A stretch of 64,000 nucleotides of DNA from Halopseudomonas xiamenensis (GTDB lineage Bacteria > Pseudomonadota > Gammaproteobacteria > Pseudomonadales > Pseudomonadaceae): positions 1 to 64,000 of the forward strand of contig NZ_JACLGO010000013.1 of assembly GCF_014219065.1 (NCBI RefSeq). Direction: 5' to 3'. This document shows, in pieces, positions 18,631 to 26,597 of the stretch. Under the pieces are notes generated by a model. It was not told where the DNA came from, did no database searches, and saw only the letters and a list, made by a program, of their open reading frames with translations. A program made the translations under genes and the position numbers. Numbering within the stretch: position 1 is the stretch's first letter; every line of letters begins with the position of its first letter.

Positions 18631-21600
18631 CTTGACTCCCAGCAAGCAGCAAATGTCCGTAGATTTTTCACAAAAGCTCGTTGAAGCCTCAGAGAAACTT
18701 GTGCCCTGGTGGTCCGTCGATCCCAACAACGTGCTGAAAACAGAAACGGAAAAAGATCCCAATAGCTACCTGAACAGCTATTACCTGTTCCCACTGGATG
18801 AAGTATCTATAAACGCCGATTGCGATGATATTCCAGGCTTCATCAATGAGCGCTTCCAGAATATATTGGCTGCTGCCAGTCATTCAGGCTTCTCGGTTGC
18901 CCTCGTGCTCAGCAGCAGAAGCGGCAATAACCGCATTTTCCTTGGACTCAAGGATGAGTCAGGCGAAAAGTATGGGAAGGAAACATTCGAATCCATTGTG
19001 AACGGCATTTTTCCGGGAAAGAATATTCGGTACGATGAGGCGACAAGCATAAGCTCCCTGACCGAGGGCTGCTATTACGGAGGCATGGTGACCGGTGTGC
19101 CTATAGTGAAAATCGAGGACAAAAAGCAGAAGTTCAACCTGTCGTCGGTTACCCGCAGCCTCTACGGAAAGGACTATCTCTTCGCGATCATCTCCAGGCC
19201 GGTTTCTGAACAGGAAAAACAAAGCGTATTTAATGAACTGGTTCAGCTTAGGGACGACATGCATGCCTTGGCAAAACGCACCCTTGGCGAAAACCAATCG
19301 CGGGCTGAATCTGAAACATTGACAGACTCAAGATCGAAAACAAGCGGGCACAGCGCTGGGGGAACTGTAGGCTTTGGTATTCCAACACCTTTCGGCTTCA
19401 TTGGGGTTGGAGGGAACTACTCACATAATTGGTCAGATACAGAGGGGAATAGTAAAGCCCACGGAAGAACCGATACTTTTGGTAATTCTCTTTCCTTTGA
19501 ACAGCAGAATGGCTATGCCCTGGAGCTGGAGAAAATTGCGGATCAATATATCGAAAGAATGATACGCGGCTTTGCTGCGGGCTACTGGGAAACATCCATC
19601 ACCTTTGCCACCCAGGATAAAGTCACCAGTGACATTCTGGCTGGCACTTTTGTTGGTGAGCTTGCAAAACCTGGCGACAAGCTGCTACCCCCACCCCGTA
19701 TCTATCGGGACAGCCTCGGTGACAAAGCGTTGTTCATTCCTAAAAAGAGTTCTGCCAACAACCTTTTCCCCCAATCGCTTGCTTCGTATATTACTAGTGA
19801 GGAGCTGGCGCTTGTTTCTTCTCCGCCGGTGGATTCGGTGCCGGGCTATGAAATACAGAGAATGCCCACACTAGCTTTGACGGATATTGGCGGCAAGCAA
19901 GAAATAGTATTGGGCTGCATCACCGATCATGGAAACCCGATCAGCGGCATGCACCTTCATCTGTCCAAGAATGACCTGAACAAGCACCTTTTTGTCTGCG
20001 GCCTGACCGGAAGCGGAAAAACCACTACAGTCAAGCATATTCTGAAAAGCCTTGCCCAACCGAAGAAAAGCACTCCATTTTTGGTTTTGGAGTCGGCCAA
20101 GCGCGATTATCGCCAACTTTTGGCAAATGATGTTTTCAAGAACAATCTGAATATATTTACCATTGGTGATGCTACGACCAGCCCCATCCGCTTCAACCCT
20201 TTCTATATCCAGGAAGGTGTTCATCCCTTGGTGCATATCGATTACCTGAAAGCCATCTTCAACGCCAGCTTTTCCCTTTATGGCCCCATGCCCAGCATTG
20301 TCGAAAAATGTCTGCATGCCATATACATCAGGAAAGGCTGGGACTTGACCCTGGGTACCCACCCCCATTTTATCAACAGCAAGGGGCACCTTGACGAGAA
20401 AAAGTATAAACAGGAAGAACATTACTATTGTTTCCCAACGTTAACTGACCTGAAGAATGAAGTTGATCATTACATAAAAAATGAACTCGACTATCAGGGT
20501 GAGCTGAGGGACAACATTCGTACCGCCATCATTGTACGTCTGGAAAGCCTTTGCGTTGGCGCAAAAGGCTTGATGTTCAATACCCATGACTTCTTCCCCA
20601 TCGAAAAGCTCCTTTCGGAAAATACCATTTTGGAGATGGAGAGTCTGGCAGACGATGACGACAAAGCCTTTTTTGTGGGGCTTATTCTGGTACTTCTCAG
20701 CGAATACCGGCAAAAAGAAAACCCAGCGGTCAATCCGGGAATGGGCAACAAGGGGTTGCGCCACTTCATGGTGATCGAAGAGGCCCACCGACTATTGAAG
20801 AATGTTGAAACCGAGCGAACAACAGAGATGATGGGTAATCCCAAGGGCAAGGCAGTTGAAGTATTCTGCAATATCCTTGCTGAAATGCGCTCTCTAGGTC
20901 AGGGAGTTGCCGTTGTTGAGCAAATCCCATCAAAAATCTCCCCAGACGTTATCAAAAACTCTAACACTAAGATTGTTCATCGTTTAGTGTCAAAAGACGA
21001 TCAATCACTTTTGGCTGGCTCCTTAAGCATTGATGATCATGAGGCTCTCTATCTGAACAGACTTAAGACCGGGCATGCACTATGTCACAAGGAAGGTATG
21101 GCGCGGCCAGTGGAATGTGTAATTCAGCCCAACGTTAGTTCACATGCGATCAGTGATGAGAAAGTCAAGAGAATCATGGAGCCTTGGACAGGTAAGGTTC
21201 TGCACTGCTATCAGGTTTATCAAATAGGTGATTTGCTTGGCCAAGAGGGTAAAGAACTGACTGTCAGGCTGTTTAATTCACTCGTAACCCTTGAATCAAA
21301 CGAATTAAAAAAATTGATGGAAAGGGCTAAAGAAGAAATTAGAAAGCTTCTCGTCTTGAAAAAAAACCGGCATCAGGCTGATGAGTCACTGTTTTCAGAC
21401 TACTTCTCTCTACAAATTATGCTGCTTTTGAATAAGGGGATTTACTGTTGTAGAAACCCTCTTCCAGAGAATTTCAAATCCACACTTGTTCAGGTTATGC
21501 AGCAACCAAATGAGCTGGCTAGAAAAAGCCTTATTCATGCGCTGGATAAACTATGGATGCACCCTTCTGCAAAAGATTTCATTGAAGACATTATTGAGAC

Positions 21601-21757
21601 CCTGGTGGGTCGTCATATATATAATAAAGAACGATTGATGGTTGATATCTTGGAAATTAAAAATCATGTGTCTTCATTTTTATTGCTTGCAGACAGTAAT
21701 ACGCTGAATGTGATATCAAAAAAGATACAAAACAAGATGGAGGCTGCTAATGCTTAA
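18623..21757 (+). CDS. Large HerA/FtsK-type P-loop ATPase
   Basis: This 1044-residue protein has an N-terminal region of about 220 residues with no recognised domain. A Gly/Ser-rich insertion follows at 220-300 (SAGGTVGFGIPTPFGF, GVGGNYSHNWS). The HerA-like ATPase core spans about 420-850. Walker A is GLTGSGKTTT (K466, T467) and Walker B is FMVIEEAH (715-722). A downstream AEMRSLGQGVAVVEQ segment resembles the sensor and arginine-finger region of HerA/VirB4 ATPases. The last 190 residues are helical and unassigned. HerA ATPases form hexameric rings that work with nucleases (HerA-NurA, Sir2-HerA). This one is followed immediately by a nuclease-fold gene (8-base overlap, ATGCTTAA). The start has GGAGAGG upstream. 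A conjugative translocase is an alternative, but no other conjugation genes are present. Confidence 0.82.
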   Translation: MSNLTPSKQQMSVDFSQKLVEASEKLVPWWSVDPNNVLKTETEKDPNSYLNSYYLFPLDEVSINADCDDIPGFINERFQNILAAASHSGFSVALVLSSRSGNNRIFLGLKDESGEKYGKETFESIVNGIFPGKNIRYDEATSISSLTEGCYYGGMVTGVPIVKIEDKKQKFNLSSVTRSLYGKDYLFAIISRPVSEQEKQSVFNELVQLRDDMHALAKRTLGENQSRAESETLTDSRSKTSGHSAGGTVGFGIPTPFGFIGVGGNYSHNWSDTEGNSKAHGRTDTFGNSLSFEQQNGYALELEKIADQYIERMIRGFAAGYWETSITFATQDKVTSDILAGTFVGELAKPGDKLLPPPRIYRDSLGDKALFIPKKSSANNLFPQSLASYITSEELALVSSPPVDSVPGYEIQRMPTLALTDIGGKQEIVLGCITDHGNPISGMHLHLSKNDLNKHLFVCGLTGSGKTTTVKHILKSLAQPKKSTPFLVLESAKRDYRQLLANDVFKNNLNIFTIGDATTSPIRFNPFYIQEGVHPLVHIDYLKAIFNASFSLYGPMPSIVEKCLHAIYIRKGWDLTLGTHPHFINSKGHLDEKKYKQEEHYYCFPTLTDLKNEVDHYIKNELDYQGELRDNIRTAIIVRLESLCVGAKGLMFNTHDFFPIEKLLSENTILEMESLADDDDKAFFVGLILVLLSEYRQKENPAVNPGMGNKGLRHFMVIEEAHRLLKNVETERTTEMMGNPKGKAVEVFCNILAEMRSLGQGVAVVEQIPSKISPDVIKNSNTKIVHRLVSKDDQSLLAGSLSIDDHEALYLNRLKTGHALCHKEGMARPVECVIQPNVSSHAISDEKVKRIMEPWTGKVLHCYQVYQIGDLLGQEGKELTVRLFNSLVTLESNELKKLMERAKEEIRKLLVLKKNRHQADESLFSDYFSLQIMLLLNKGIYCCRNPLPENFKSTLVQVMQQPNELARKSLIHALDKLWMHPSAKDFIEDIIETLVGRHIYNKERLMVDILEIKNHVSSFLLLADSNTLNVISKKIQNKMEAANA

Positions 21758-22304
21758 CGCCGTCGCATCAAAGGCAATGGAAAACATAAGCGAAGCTTTC
21801 AAAGAAGCATGTATTAAGGAAAGCAAGGAGCTGTCGCCGCTCCAATCCAGTATGGAGGTTATCGAAAACAGCTCACTCGCAAGCTTGAAAGCTGAAAATG
21901 AATTAGAATTGGAAAAGGTTAATGAGGCAAGAGCGGGGCAGATTGAAAAAAATAGAGAGGATGGGGCAAATAGAGAGGAGCTGGCTCTTGAGATTCTGAA
22001 TAAGGAATTCCCAGAGAAAGATGGATATAAGATCGAAAGAGAGCAGTATCTAAGAGATGAGGATGGAAATATTGTAAAAGACCCGGAGACGGGCGAGGCT
22101 AGACGAGTAGATTTTGTGGTAACTAAAGATGGAGAGGTAGTAAAAAGCATTGAAGTGACGTCGGAAACGGCGCCTAAAGATGCTCAGATCGCGAAAGAAG
22201 AGCGAATCAGAGGCGCTGGCGGTAACTTTATCAAGGATCGAGATACAGGCCAGCTTGTGGAAATTCCAAAGGATGTTCAGACTGAGGTGAGGAGATACGC
22301 TTAA
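21750..22304 (+). CDS. Polymorphic-toxin-type nuclease-fold protein without secretion leader
   Basis: This protein has 184 residues. Residues 1-75 are a charged helical lead. Residues about 75-184 resemble the C-terminal toxin domain found on CdiA/Rhs-type proteins: an LRDEDGNIVKDPETGEARR turn, VDFVV (Asp121), SIEVTS (Glu135) and AQIAKEERIRGAGGNFI (Gln146, Lys149). The Asp...Glu-x-T/S...Gln pattern suggests a restriction-endonuclease fold in which the usual ExK lysine is replaced. There is no signal peptide, LXG, PAAR or repeat-rich leader, so it probably acts inside the producing cell. GGAGG precedes the start. The gene is coupled to the ATPase upstream and to a probable immunity gene downstream (1-base overlap). 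Nuclease activity is inferred. Confidence 0.68.
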   Translation: MLNAVASKAMENISEAFKEACIKESKELSPLQSSMEVIENSSLASLKAENELELEKVNEARAGQIEKNREDGANREELALEILNKEFPEKDGYKIEREQYLRDEDGNIVKDPETGEARRVDFVVTKDGEVVKSIEVTSETAPKDAQIAKEERIRGAGGNFIKDRDTGQLVEIPKDVQTEVRRYA

Positions 22305-22624
22305 TGTCTAAGGTAATCATTTACGATAAAGTTTCTTGGCACTTCCCTGAAGGCAAGAACTGCCCAAGCCTTGAAGCAGCGAAAAAGCATTTTGATATTT
22401 TGGCCGCTTGGATTAAAGAAAATGACCTTTTTTCTGCTGAAGGAGAGGAGATATTTGATCTTGGAGTGGGCTCGGATTTTTCAATTACATCCGCAATGCT
22501 CAATAAGAACGGCAACGATGTTTTAAGTAAATATTATGCTGACTGGTTGAGGAGTCTTGATTATTCGGGGGATGTGGATATGAAAATACTGGATGATGGG
22601 CTTAGTGAATATAAGGGTGGTTAG
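22304..22624 (+). CDS. Probable immunity/antitoxin protein of the nuclease-fold protein
   Basis: This small acidic protein of 106 residues has the layout YDKVSWHFP..., an amphipathic helix (AAKKHFDILAAWI), SAEGEEIFD, GVGSDFSITSAMLNKNGNDVL and YYADWL. This resembles small immunity proteins encoded next to polymorphic toxin domains, with aromatic positions around Trp-His and Tyr-Tyr and a central acidic stretch. It begins on the last base of the toxin-like gene's stop codon, so the two are tightly co-expressed. I cannot name the immunity family from memory with certainty. Alternatives are a regulatory subunit of the ATPase/nuclease. It is the last gene of the AT-rich operon. Confidence 0.6.
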   Translation: MSKVIIYDKVSWHFPEGKNCPSLEAAKKHFDILAAWIKENDLFSAEGEEIFDLGVGSDFSITSAMLNKNGNDVLSKYYADWLRSLDYSGDVDMKILDDGLSEYKGG

Positions 22625-22798
22625 TTGCTAGGCATGTCACTTAAAATTGATAAGGATTAATATTGGCAGGAGAAGTCGCTCCATTCTTTCGCTCATCCGC
22701 AGTGCTTCGGATCAGAAGCGGTTCACCTGCTTAAAAATTAAGGGAAATAGCGCTTGGGTGATAAGGTCCGGGCGGGTGAGCGATTCGGGTTTTATTAG

Positions 22799-23449
22799 TT
22801 ATACATTCACCACCGGATAACAGGCATCCCCCCAAAGCGTATTCGGGCTATCCATCATCAGTTCCAGGATCAACGGCACCAACTTGCCCAGCAGGTTGGT
22901 GCAGTCGCGCATCTGCTGGCGGTTGACCGCGCCGTTCCAGGTGGCGCCGCCGTGGATCAGTTGGTTGCGCAGGGTGTAGAGGCGGTTGAACAGTACGCCG
23001 AGCAGTGCGGGGGTATTACCGCTGGCAAGAGCCTGTTGAGCTGCTGCCTTACCGCCGCTGAAGCGTTTTTTCCAGGTTTCTTCGTTGATCTTGCCGCTCT
23101 GGTGGTCCCAGAAGCTCTGGAATACATAGGGATTGTCCAGCAGTACGCGGATGCTGCCGGAGAATTCCTGCCAGACCAGGGCGTCGATGCGTTTGGCGGT
23201 ATCCAGTGAGCAGAGTTTCTGCAGGAAGGCCTTGAAGGTTTCCTGTTCGGAAAGCCGCAGGTGGTCGTCGATTTCGGTGGCGTAGGCGGCGTTGAAGGCG
23301 ATCCACAGGAAGATGAAGCGTCCGTCGGCATCATCGGCCATTTCGGCGCGTTGCAGCCAGCTCAGTGCGCGGTGTATGCGCAGTCGCAGGTTTTCATGTT
23401 GTTCGTCGCGCTCCTGGCGGTGGCGCTGTTTGAGTGCCTGAAATGTCAT
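22799..23449 (-). CDS. HEPN domain protein (Apea-like), possible RNase
   Basis: This helical protein of 216 residues ends with RNQLIHGG (R161 to H166), the R-x4-H signature of HEPN ribonucleases. FIFLWIAFNAAYA near residue 45 is a typical first-helix segment of Apea/MAE_28990-type HEPN proteins. The start is preceded by AAGGAAG. HEPN proteins of this size occur as toxins or accessory proteins in defence and toxin-antitoxin loci. No MNT nucleotidyltransferase partner lies next to it, and the adjacent gene is higA of the HigBA pair, in the same direction. Composition is GC-rich, unlike the operon upstream, pointing to a separate acquisition. Confidence 0.75.
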   Translation of the reverse strand: MTFQALKQRHRQERDEQHENLRLRIHRALSWLQRAEMADDADGRFIFLWIAFNAAYATEIDDHLRLSEQETFKAFLQKLCSLDTAKRIDALVWQEFSGSIRVLLDNPYVFQSFWDHQSGKINEETWKKRFSGGKAAAQQALASGNTPALLGVLFNRLYTLRNQLIHGGATWNGAVNRQQMRDCTNLLGKLVPLILELMMDSPNTLWGDACYPVVNV

Positions 23450-23471
23450 GTTGCTTCCTTATCGATCCTGA

Positions 23472-23873
23472 TCAGAAAAATACATCCGCCGGCACTCCGA
23501 ACCGCTCGGCTAGTGCACGAATATGCCGGACGTTGAGCTGGCGTTTTCCCGCAAGGATTTCGGATATCACTGATTGCGTACCGGCTTCAGGGAGGTCGCC
23601 CTGGTTCAGGCCATGCTCCTGCATCAGGTAGCGCAGCACCTCTACCCCTGTTCCTTTGGGCAGAGGCCGCCGGGTCTCGTCATAATCTTCGAGCAGATCA
23701 CCCATGTGTGAGGCGAGGCTGGCCAGGGGATGATCTTCATCGTCACCTATCATGCGAAGCAGCTCATCCAGTGCCTCAACCAGGGCGTCATAGTCATCTT
23801 CACTTGTAGGCTTGTTCAGCAATGGAGCCACATAGCGCCAGTGTTCGCTGGCCTGTTTGATCAATGCGGACAT
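23472..23873 (-). CDS. higA: HigA-type antitoxin
   Basis: This protein of 133 residues has a long acidic N-terminal part (residues 1-75, DDYDALVEALDELL). A C-terminal Xre-like helix-turn-helix follows (GVEVLRYLMQEHGLNQGDL, then SVISEILAGKRQLNVRHI). This is the layout of HigA antitoxins of the COG5499 type, which neutralise HigB and repress their own promoter. The ATG at 23873 is chosen because AAGGAG lies 6 bases upstream. The toxin gene ends 2 bases before it, so the order is toxin first, as is usual for higBA. Confidence 0.88.
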   Translation of the reverse strand: MSALIKQASEHWRYVAPLLNKPTSEDDYDALVEALDELLRMIGDDEDHPLASLASHMGDLLEDYDETRRPLPKGTGVEVLRYLMQEHGLNQGDLPEAGTQSVISEILAGKRQLNVRHIRALAERFGVPADVFF

Positions 23874-23875
23874 GT

Positions 23876-24163
23876 TCACTCCTTCCACTTACCTTTGTCA
23901 TATTCGACATGATCCAGTACATGCTGGATAAAAATCTTCTGCGCGCGGTACTGAACGATGGAAATCAGGCGCAGTTTATTGCCGCCGATGTCGAAGATAT
24001 GCTGCGGTCCCACTTTGTCTGTCGCCGGAAACAGCTGTTTCATCTCGGCAAAATCCTTCGGGGAGCTGGCTTTGATCAAGCGATACCAAGCGTCGAGAGC
24101 CGTGGCAGCATGGGGCCACTTTTCCCGTGCTTCCCAGATGCGTTTCTGTGTGATGACGTGCAT
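23876..24163 (-). CDS. higB: HigB-type mRNA interferase toxin
   Basis: This protein of 95 residues belongs to the HigB_toxin branch of the RelE superfamily: MHVITQKRIWEAREKWP, then WYRLIKASSPKDFAEMKQLF, FDIGGNKLRLISIVQY and the C-terminal IFIQHVLDHVEYDKGKW. RelE-type toxins cleave mRNA on the ribosome. The start at 24163 is supported by GGGACAGG upstream and by family length. A longer frame extends another 50 codons without similarity. It is directly followed by higA. A palindrome 15 bases upstream is probably the HigA operator. Confidence 0.88.
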   Translation of the reverse strand: MHVITQKRIWEAREKWPHAATALDAWYRLIKASSPKDFAEMKQLFPATDKVGPQHIFDIGGNKLRLISIVQYRAQKIFIQHVLDHVEYDKGKWKE

Positions 24164-24177
24164 ACCTGTCCCTGAAT

Positions 24178-24228
24178 ATCGCATTTTGCGATTAGGGGTA
24201 AGGTAGCTGGTATTTTGCTTGATCGCAA
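24178..24228. promoter_or_regulatory. Candidate HigA operator region
   Basis: ATCGCATTTTGCGAT at 24178-24192 is a perfect 6-bp inverted repeat with a 3-bp spacer. A related TTGCTTGATCGCAA palindrome lies at 24215-24228. Both are just upstream of higB, where HigA/HigBA complexes normally autoregulate. Confidence 0.6.
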
Positions 24229-24387
24229 GGCGAGAGGTATTCCGTAGCTGCATGTCGAATATTTCCCACGAGGGCGCGACACGCGACACGAATGGTCGCC
24301 TGGTGCCGGCAAGATTCATTTCAAGGGCGGGGCTGGCTCTCTTTGATAGACCTCGCTGTTCAACATCCGGCAGAAGGGAATGACACC

Positions 24388-24519
24388 ATGCTGAAGAATA
24401 TCCTGGCGGTGGTTGGTGCGTATGTGGTCGGCAAGCAGGTTTATGCCTGGTATCAGGAATACAGTGTGCTCAAGCGTGCGCAGCAGCAACGTGAGGCGAG
24501 GGCGGAGGCTGGGGACTGA
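24388..24519 (+). CDS. Small single-pass membrane protein, unknown function
   Basis: This protein is 43 residues long, MLKNILAVVGAYVVGKQVY onwards. One short hydrophobic segment (3-18) is followed by a charged, Arg/Glu/Ala-rich helix. The start is backed by AGAAGGGA 8-13 bases upstream, and codon use is GC-rich as in core genes. I do not recognise a family. It sits between higBA and a small zinc-ribbon gene in the same direction. Confidence 0.55.
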   Translation: MLKNILAVVGAYVVGKQVYAWYQEYSVLKRAQQQREARAEAGD

Positions 24520-24571
24520 TGCGTTTGGTTGTTGATGAATGGAATCACCTGGTAGCGAGCAAGGAGATGCC

Positions 24572-24778
24572 ATGCCTGTTCCTCCGTCGTCGATGAAGAT
24601 AACCTGCCGGCGTTGTGGCAGGAGTGAGCTGTTTTCTCCGCAGAGCGATGTGCTGATGCTGGAGGAGTTCCGGCTCGATTGCAGGTGGTGTGGGCACAGG
24701 CCTTTGGTGGTGTCCATGCCCAGCCGCAGTTCGGTGTGGTTGGCGCGGTTGGCGCGCAGGTTGAATAAGTACAGGTGA
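24572..24778 (+). CDS. Small zinc-ribbon protein, unknown function
   Basis: This protein of 68 residues has two Cys pairs, KITCRRCGRSE near the N-terminus and LDCRWCGHRP in the middle, spaced as a zinc ribbon. Its C-terminus is basic (LARLARRLNKYR). AAGGAGAT lies 7 bases before the chosen ATG. No family is recognised, and nucleic-acid binding is a guess from the ribbon and the basic tail. It is probably co-transcribed with the 43-residue protein 53 bases upstream. Confidence 0.55.
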   Translation: MPVPPSSMKITCRRCGRSELFSPQSDVLMLEEFRLDCRWCGHRPLVVSMPSRSSVWLARLARRLNKYR

Positions 24779-24802
24779 AATGTGGGGTGCCGCTGATGTC
24801 GC

Positions 24803-24834
24803 TCGCGTCGAGCAGGCGCTCGACACGCCGAGGG
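24803..24834. repeat. Partial copy of the GTCGAGCAGGCGCTCGAC repeat
   Basis: GCGTCGAGCAGGCGCTCGACA repeats the core module seen at 141-343 and 3752-3924. It lies between the zinc-ribbon gene and the rsgA stop. Confidence 0.55.
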
Positions 24835-24856
24835 GCGCATCGAGTGGTATGGAGCG

Positions 24857-25882
24857 TCAGGTGTCGTTCAGGCTGGCGAGGATGTGCCGGTAGCTGTTCA
24901 TCCGCGTGGCGGAGATATCCTGGCTGGCTACGGCGGCGAGCAGGGCGCAGCCGGGTTCGTGCAGGTGCTGGCAGTCGCGGAAGCGGCAGTGGCCGAGGAA
25001 CGGGCGGAATTCGATGAAGCCTTCCAGTAGATCCTCATGGCTGATATGGGTCAGGCCGAACTCGCGGATGCCGGGCGAGTCGATCAGGTCGCCGCCGTCG
25101 GGGAAATGGAACAGCCGGGCGGTGGTGGTGGTGTGGGTGCCCTTGCCGGTGAGTTCCGATAATGCACCGACGCGCAGGTCCGCTTCCGGCAGCAGGGCGT
25201 TGATCAGCGACGACTTGCCGACCCCGGACTGACCGACGAAGACATTCACATGATCGCGCAGCTCGCGGCGCAGCCCGTCCAGCCCTTCGCCGGAGCCGGC
25301 CGACAGGCACAGGGTGCGATAGCCGAGGCGGGCGTAGTCGTCGAGCCAGGCGCGCAGGCCTTCGTGTTCGCCCTGCTCCAGCAGGTCAGCCTTGTTCAGT
25401 ACCAGCAACGGTTCCAGCTGCGCCTGCTCGGCGGCCACCAGGTAGCGGTCGATCAGGTTGCTGTGAGGCGTGGGCAGTGGGGCGAAGACGATCACCAGGC
25501 GATCGACATTGGCCGCCACCGGCTTGAGCTGGCCCCGGTGGTCCGGGCGGTACAGTTCGGTGCGGCGCGGCTGCAGCGCGACGATGACGCCGCTTTGCTG
25601 GTTGTCGGCGCGCCAGACGATGCGGTCACCGGTGACCAGCGCCGGCAGGTTGGCGCGGCGGTGGCAGCGACGGACCTCTCCGCGCTGCGGGCCGTCGAGC
25701 GCTTCGACGTCGACCTGCACGCCGAAGTGGGCGATGACCAGTCCTTCCTGCTCCGGGCCCAGATCGCCGCCGAGCAGGCTTTCCTCGGCCAGTTCCGCGC
25801 GGCGGCTGGCGCGCGCGCTGCGTTCTTCCTGGATTTTCTGGATGCGCCAGTTCTGGCGTCGTGTGAGATGTCGCTTGGCCAT
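24857..25882 (-). CDS. rsgA: Ribosome small subunit GTPase RsgA
   Basis: This 341-residue circularly permuted GTPase aids late 30S maturation. An OB fold occupies about 35-115. The G domain shows NKAD (G4) before [14 protein letters not shown] (G1) and [10 protein letters not shown] (G3), the permuted order diagnostic of RsgA. The C-terminal zinc knuckle [14 protein letters not shown] completes the family. The start begins [10 protein letters not shown] and the N-terminus is basic, as usual. It is divergent from orn. In Pseudomonas it normally lies next to motB, so this is the right border of the accessory insertion. Confidence 0.96.
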   Translation of the reverse strand: MAKRHLTRRQNWRIQKIQEERSARASRRAELAEESLLGGDLGPEQEGLVIAHFGVQVDVEALDGPQRGEVRRCHRRANLPALVTGDRIVWRADNQQSGVIVALQPRRTELYRPDHRGQLKPVAANVDRLVIVFAPLPTPHSNLIDRYLVAAEQAQLEPLLVLNKADLLEQGEHEGLRAWLDDYARLGYRTLCLSAGSGEGLDGLRRELRDHVNVFVGQSGVGKSSLINALLPEADLRVGALSELTGKGTHTTTTARLFHFPDGGDLIDSPGIREFGLTHISHEDLLEGFIEFRPFLGHCRFRDCQHLHEPGCALLAAVASQDISATRMNSYRHILASLNDT

Positions 25883-26001
25883 GTGTCATGCATCTTGGGA
25901 ATCCGCCGCAGTGTAGCACGGGCGGCGTATACTGATCGCCTGAACGCGCAGCGGCACTCATCACGCCGCCAACAACTCAACAGCAGCTGATGGGAGCCGC
26001 C

Positions 26002-26544
26002 ATGAAACACCCTGATAACCTGATCTGGATCGACCTGGAAATGACCGGGCTGGACCCGGACCAGGATGTGATCATCGAGATCGCCACCATTATCACCGAC
26101 TCGCAGCTGAACGTGCTGGCCGAAGGCCCGGCGATTGCGGTGAAGCAACCCGATGCCCTGCTCGATGGCATGGATGAGTGGAATACCCGCCAGCACAACC
26201 AGTCCGGCCTGGTGCAGCGGGTCAAGGACAGTGTCGTCAGTGCCGAACAGGCCGAGCAGATGACCCTGGAATTCCTTCGCAAGTGGGTGCCGGCCGGTCG
26301 TTCGCCGATGTGTGGCAACAGTATCTGCCAGGATCGGCGCTTCCTCTATCGCGGCATGCCCGAGCTGGAGAAGTTCTTCCACTATCGCAACCTGGATGTC
26401 TCGACCCTCAAGGAGCTGGCCGCGCGCTGGGCGCCGGCGGTGCGTGATGGGTTTCAGAAGGAAAGCAGTCACCTGGCGATGGATGATATCCGCGACTCGA
26501 TTGCCGAACTGCAGCATTATCGGGAGCATTTCATCAAGGCTTGA
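26002..26544 (+). CDS. orn: Oligoribonuclease
   Basis: This 180-residue DEDDh 3'-5' exonuclease degrades RNA dinucleotides, including pGpG from cyclic di-GMP turnover. [12 protein letters not shown] (catalytic Asp and Glu), the central [14 protein letters not shown] and the C-terminal [13 protein letters not shown] (His and Asp) are the DEDDh motifs. The start at 26002 follows TGGGAGCC and gives the canonical length. It is divergent from rsgA, as in other pseudomonads. Confidence 0.96.
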   Translation: MKHPDNLIWIDLEMTGLDPDQDVIIEIATIITDSQLNVLAEGPAIAVKQPDALLDGMDEWNTRQHNQSGLVQRVKDSVVSAEQAEQMTLEFLRKWVPAGRSPMCGNSICQDRRFLYRGMPELEKFFHYRNLDVSTLKELAARWAPAVRDGFQKESSHLAMDDIRDSIAELQHYREHFIKA

Positions 26545-26597
26545 AACAGTGCGGAACGGTTCCCTGCTTGAAACAGCGCGGGACGGTTCCCTACCTC

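Noticed and set aside
18623-21757. HerA-type ATPase as a conjugative VirB4/TraC homologue
   Set aside because: No relaxase, pilus or mating-pair genes are present. The operon partners are a dynamin and a toxin-type protein.
14425-24856. Search for att duplications, integrase or tRNA at the island borders
   Set aside because: No direct repeats flanking both ends, no integrase or transposase and no tRNA were found by eye.
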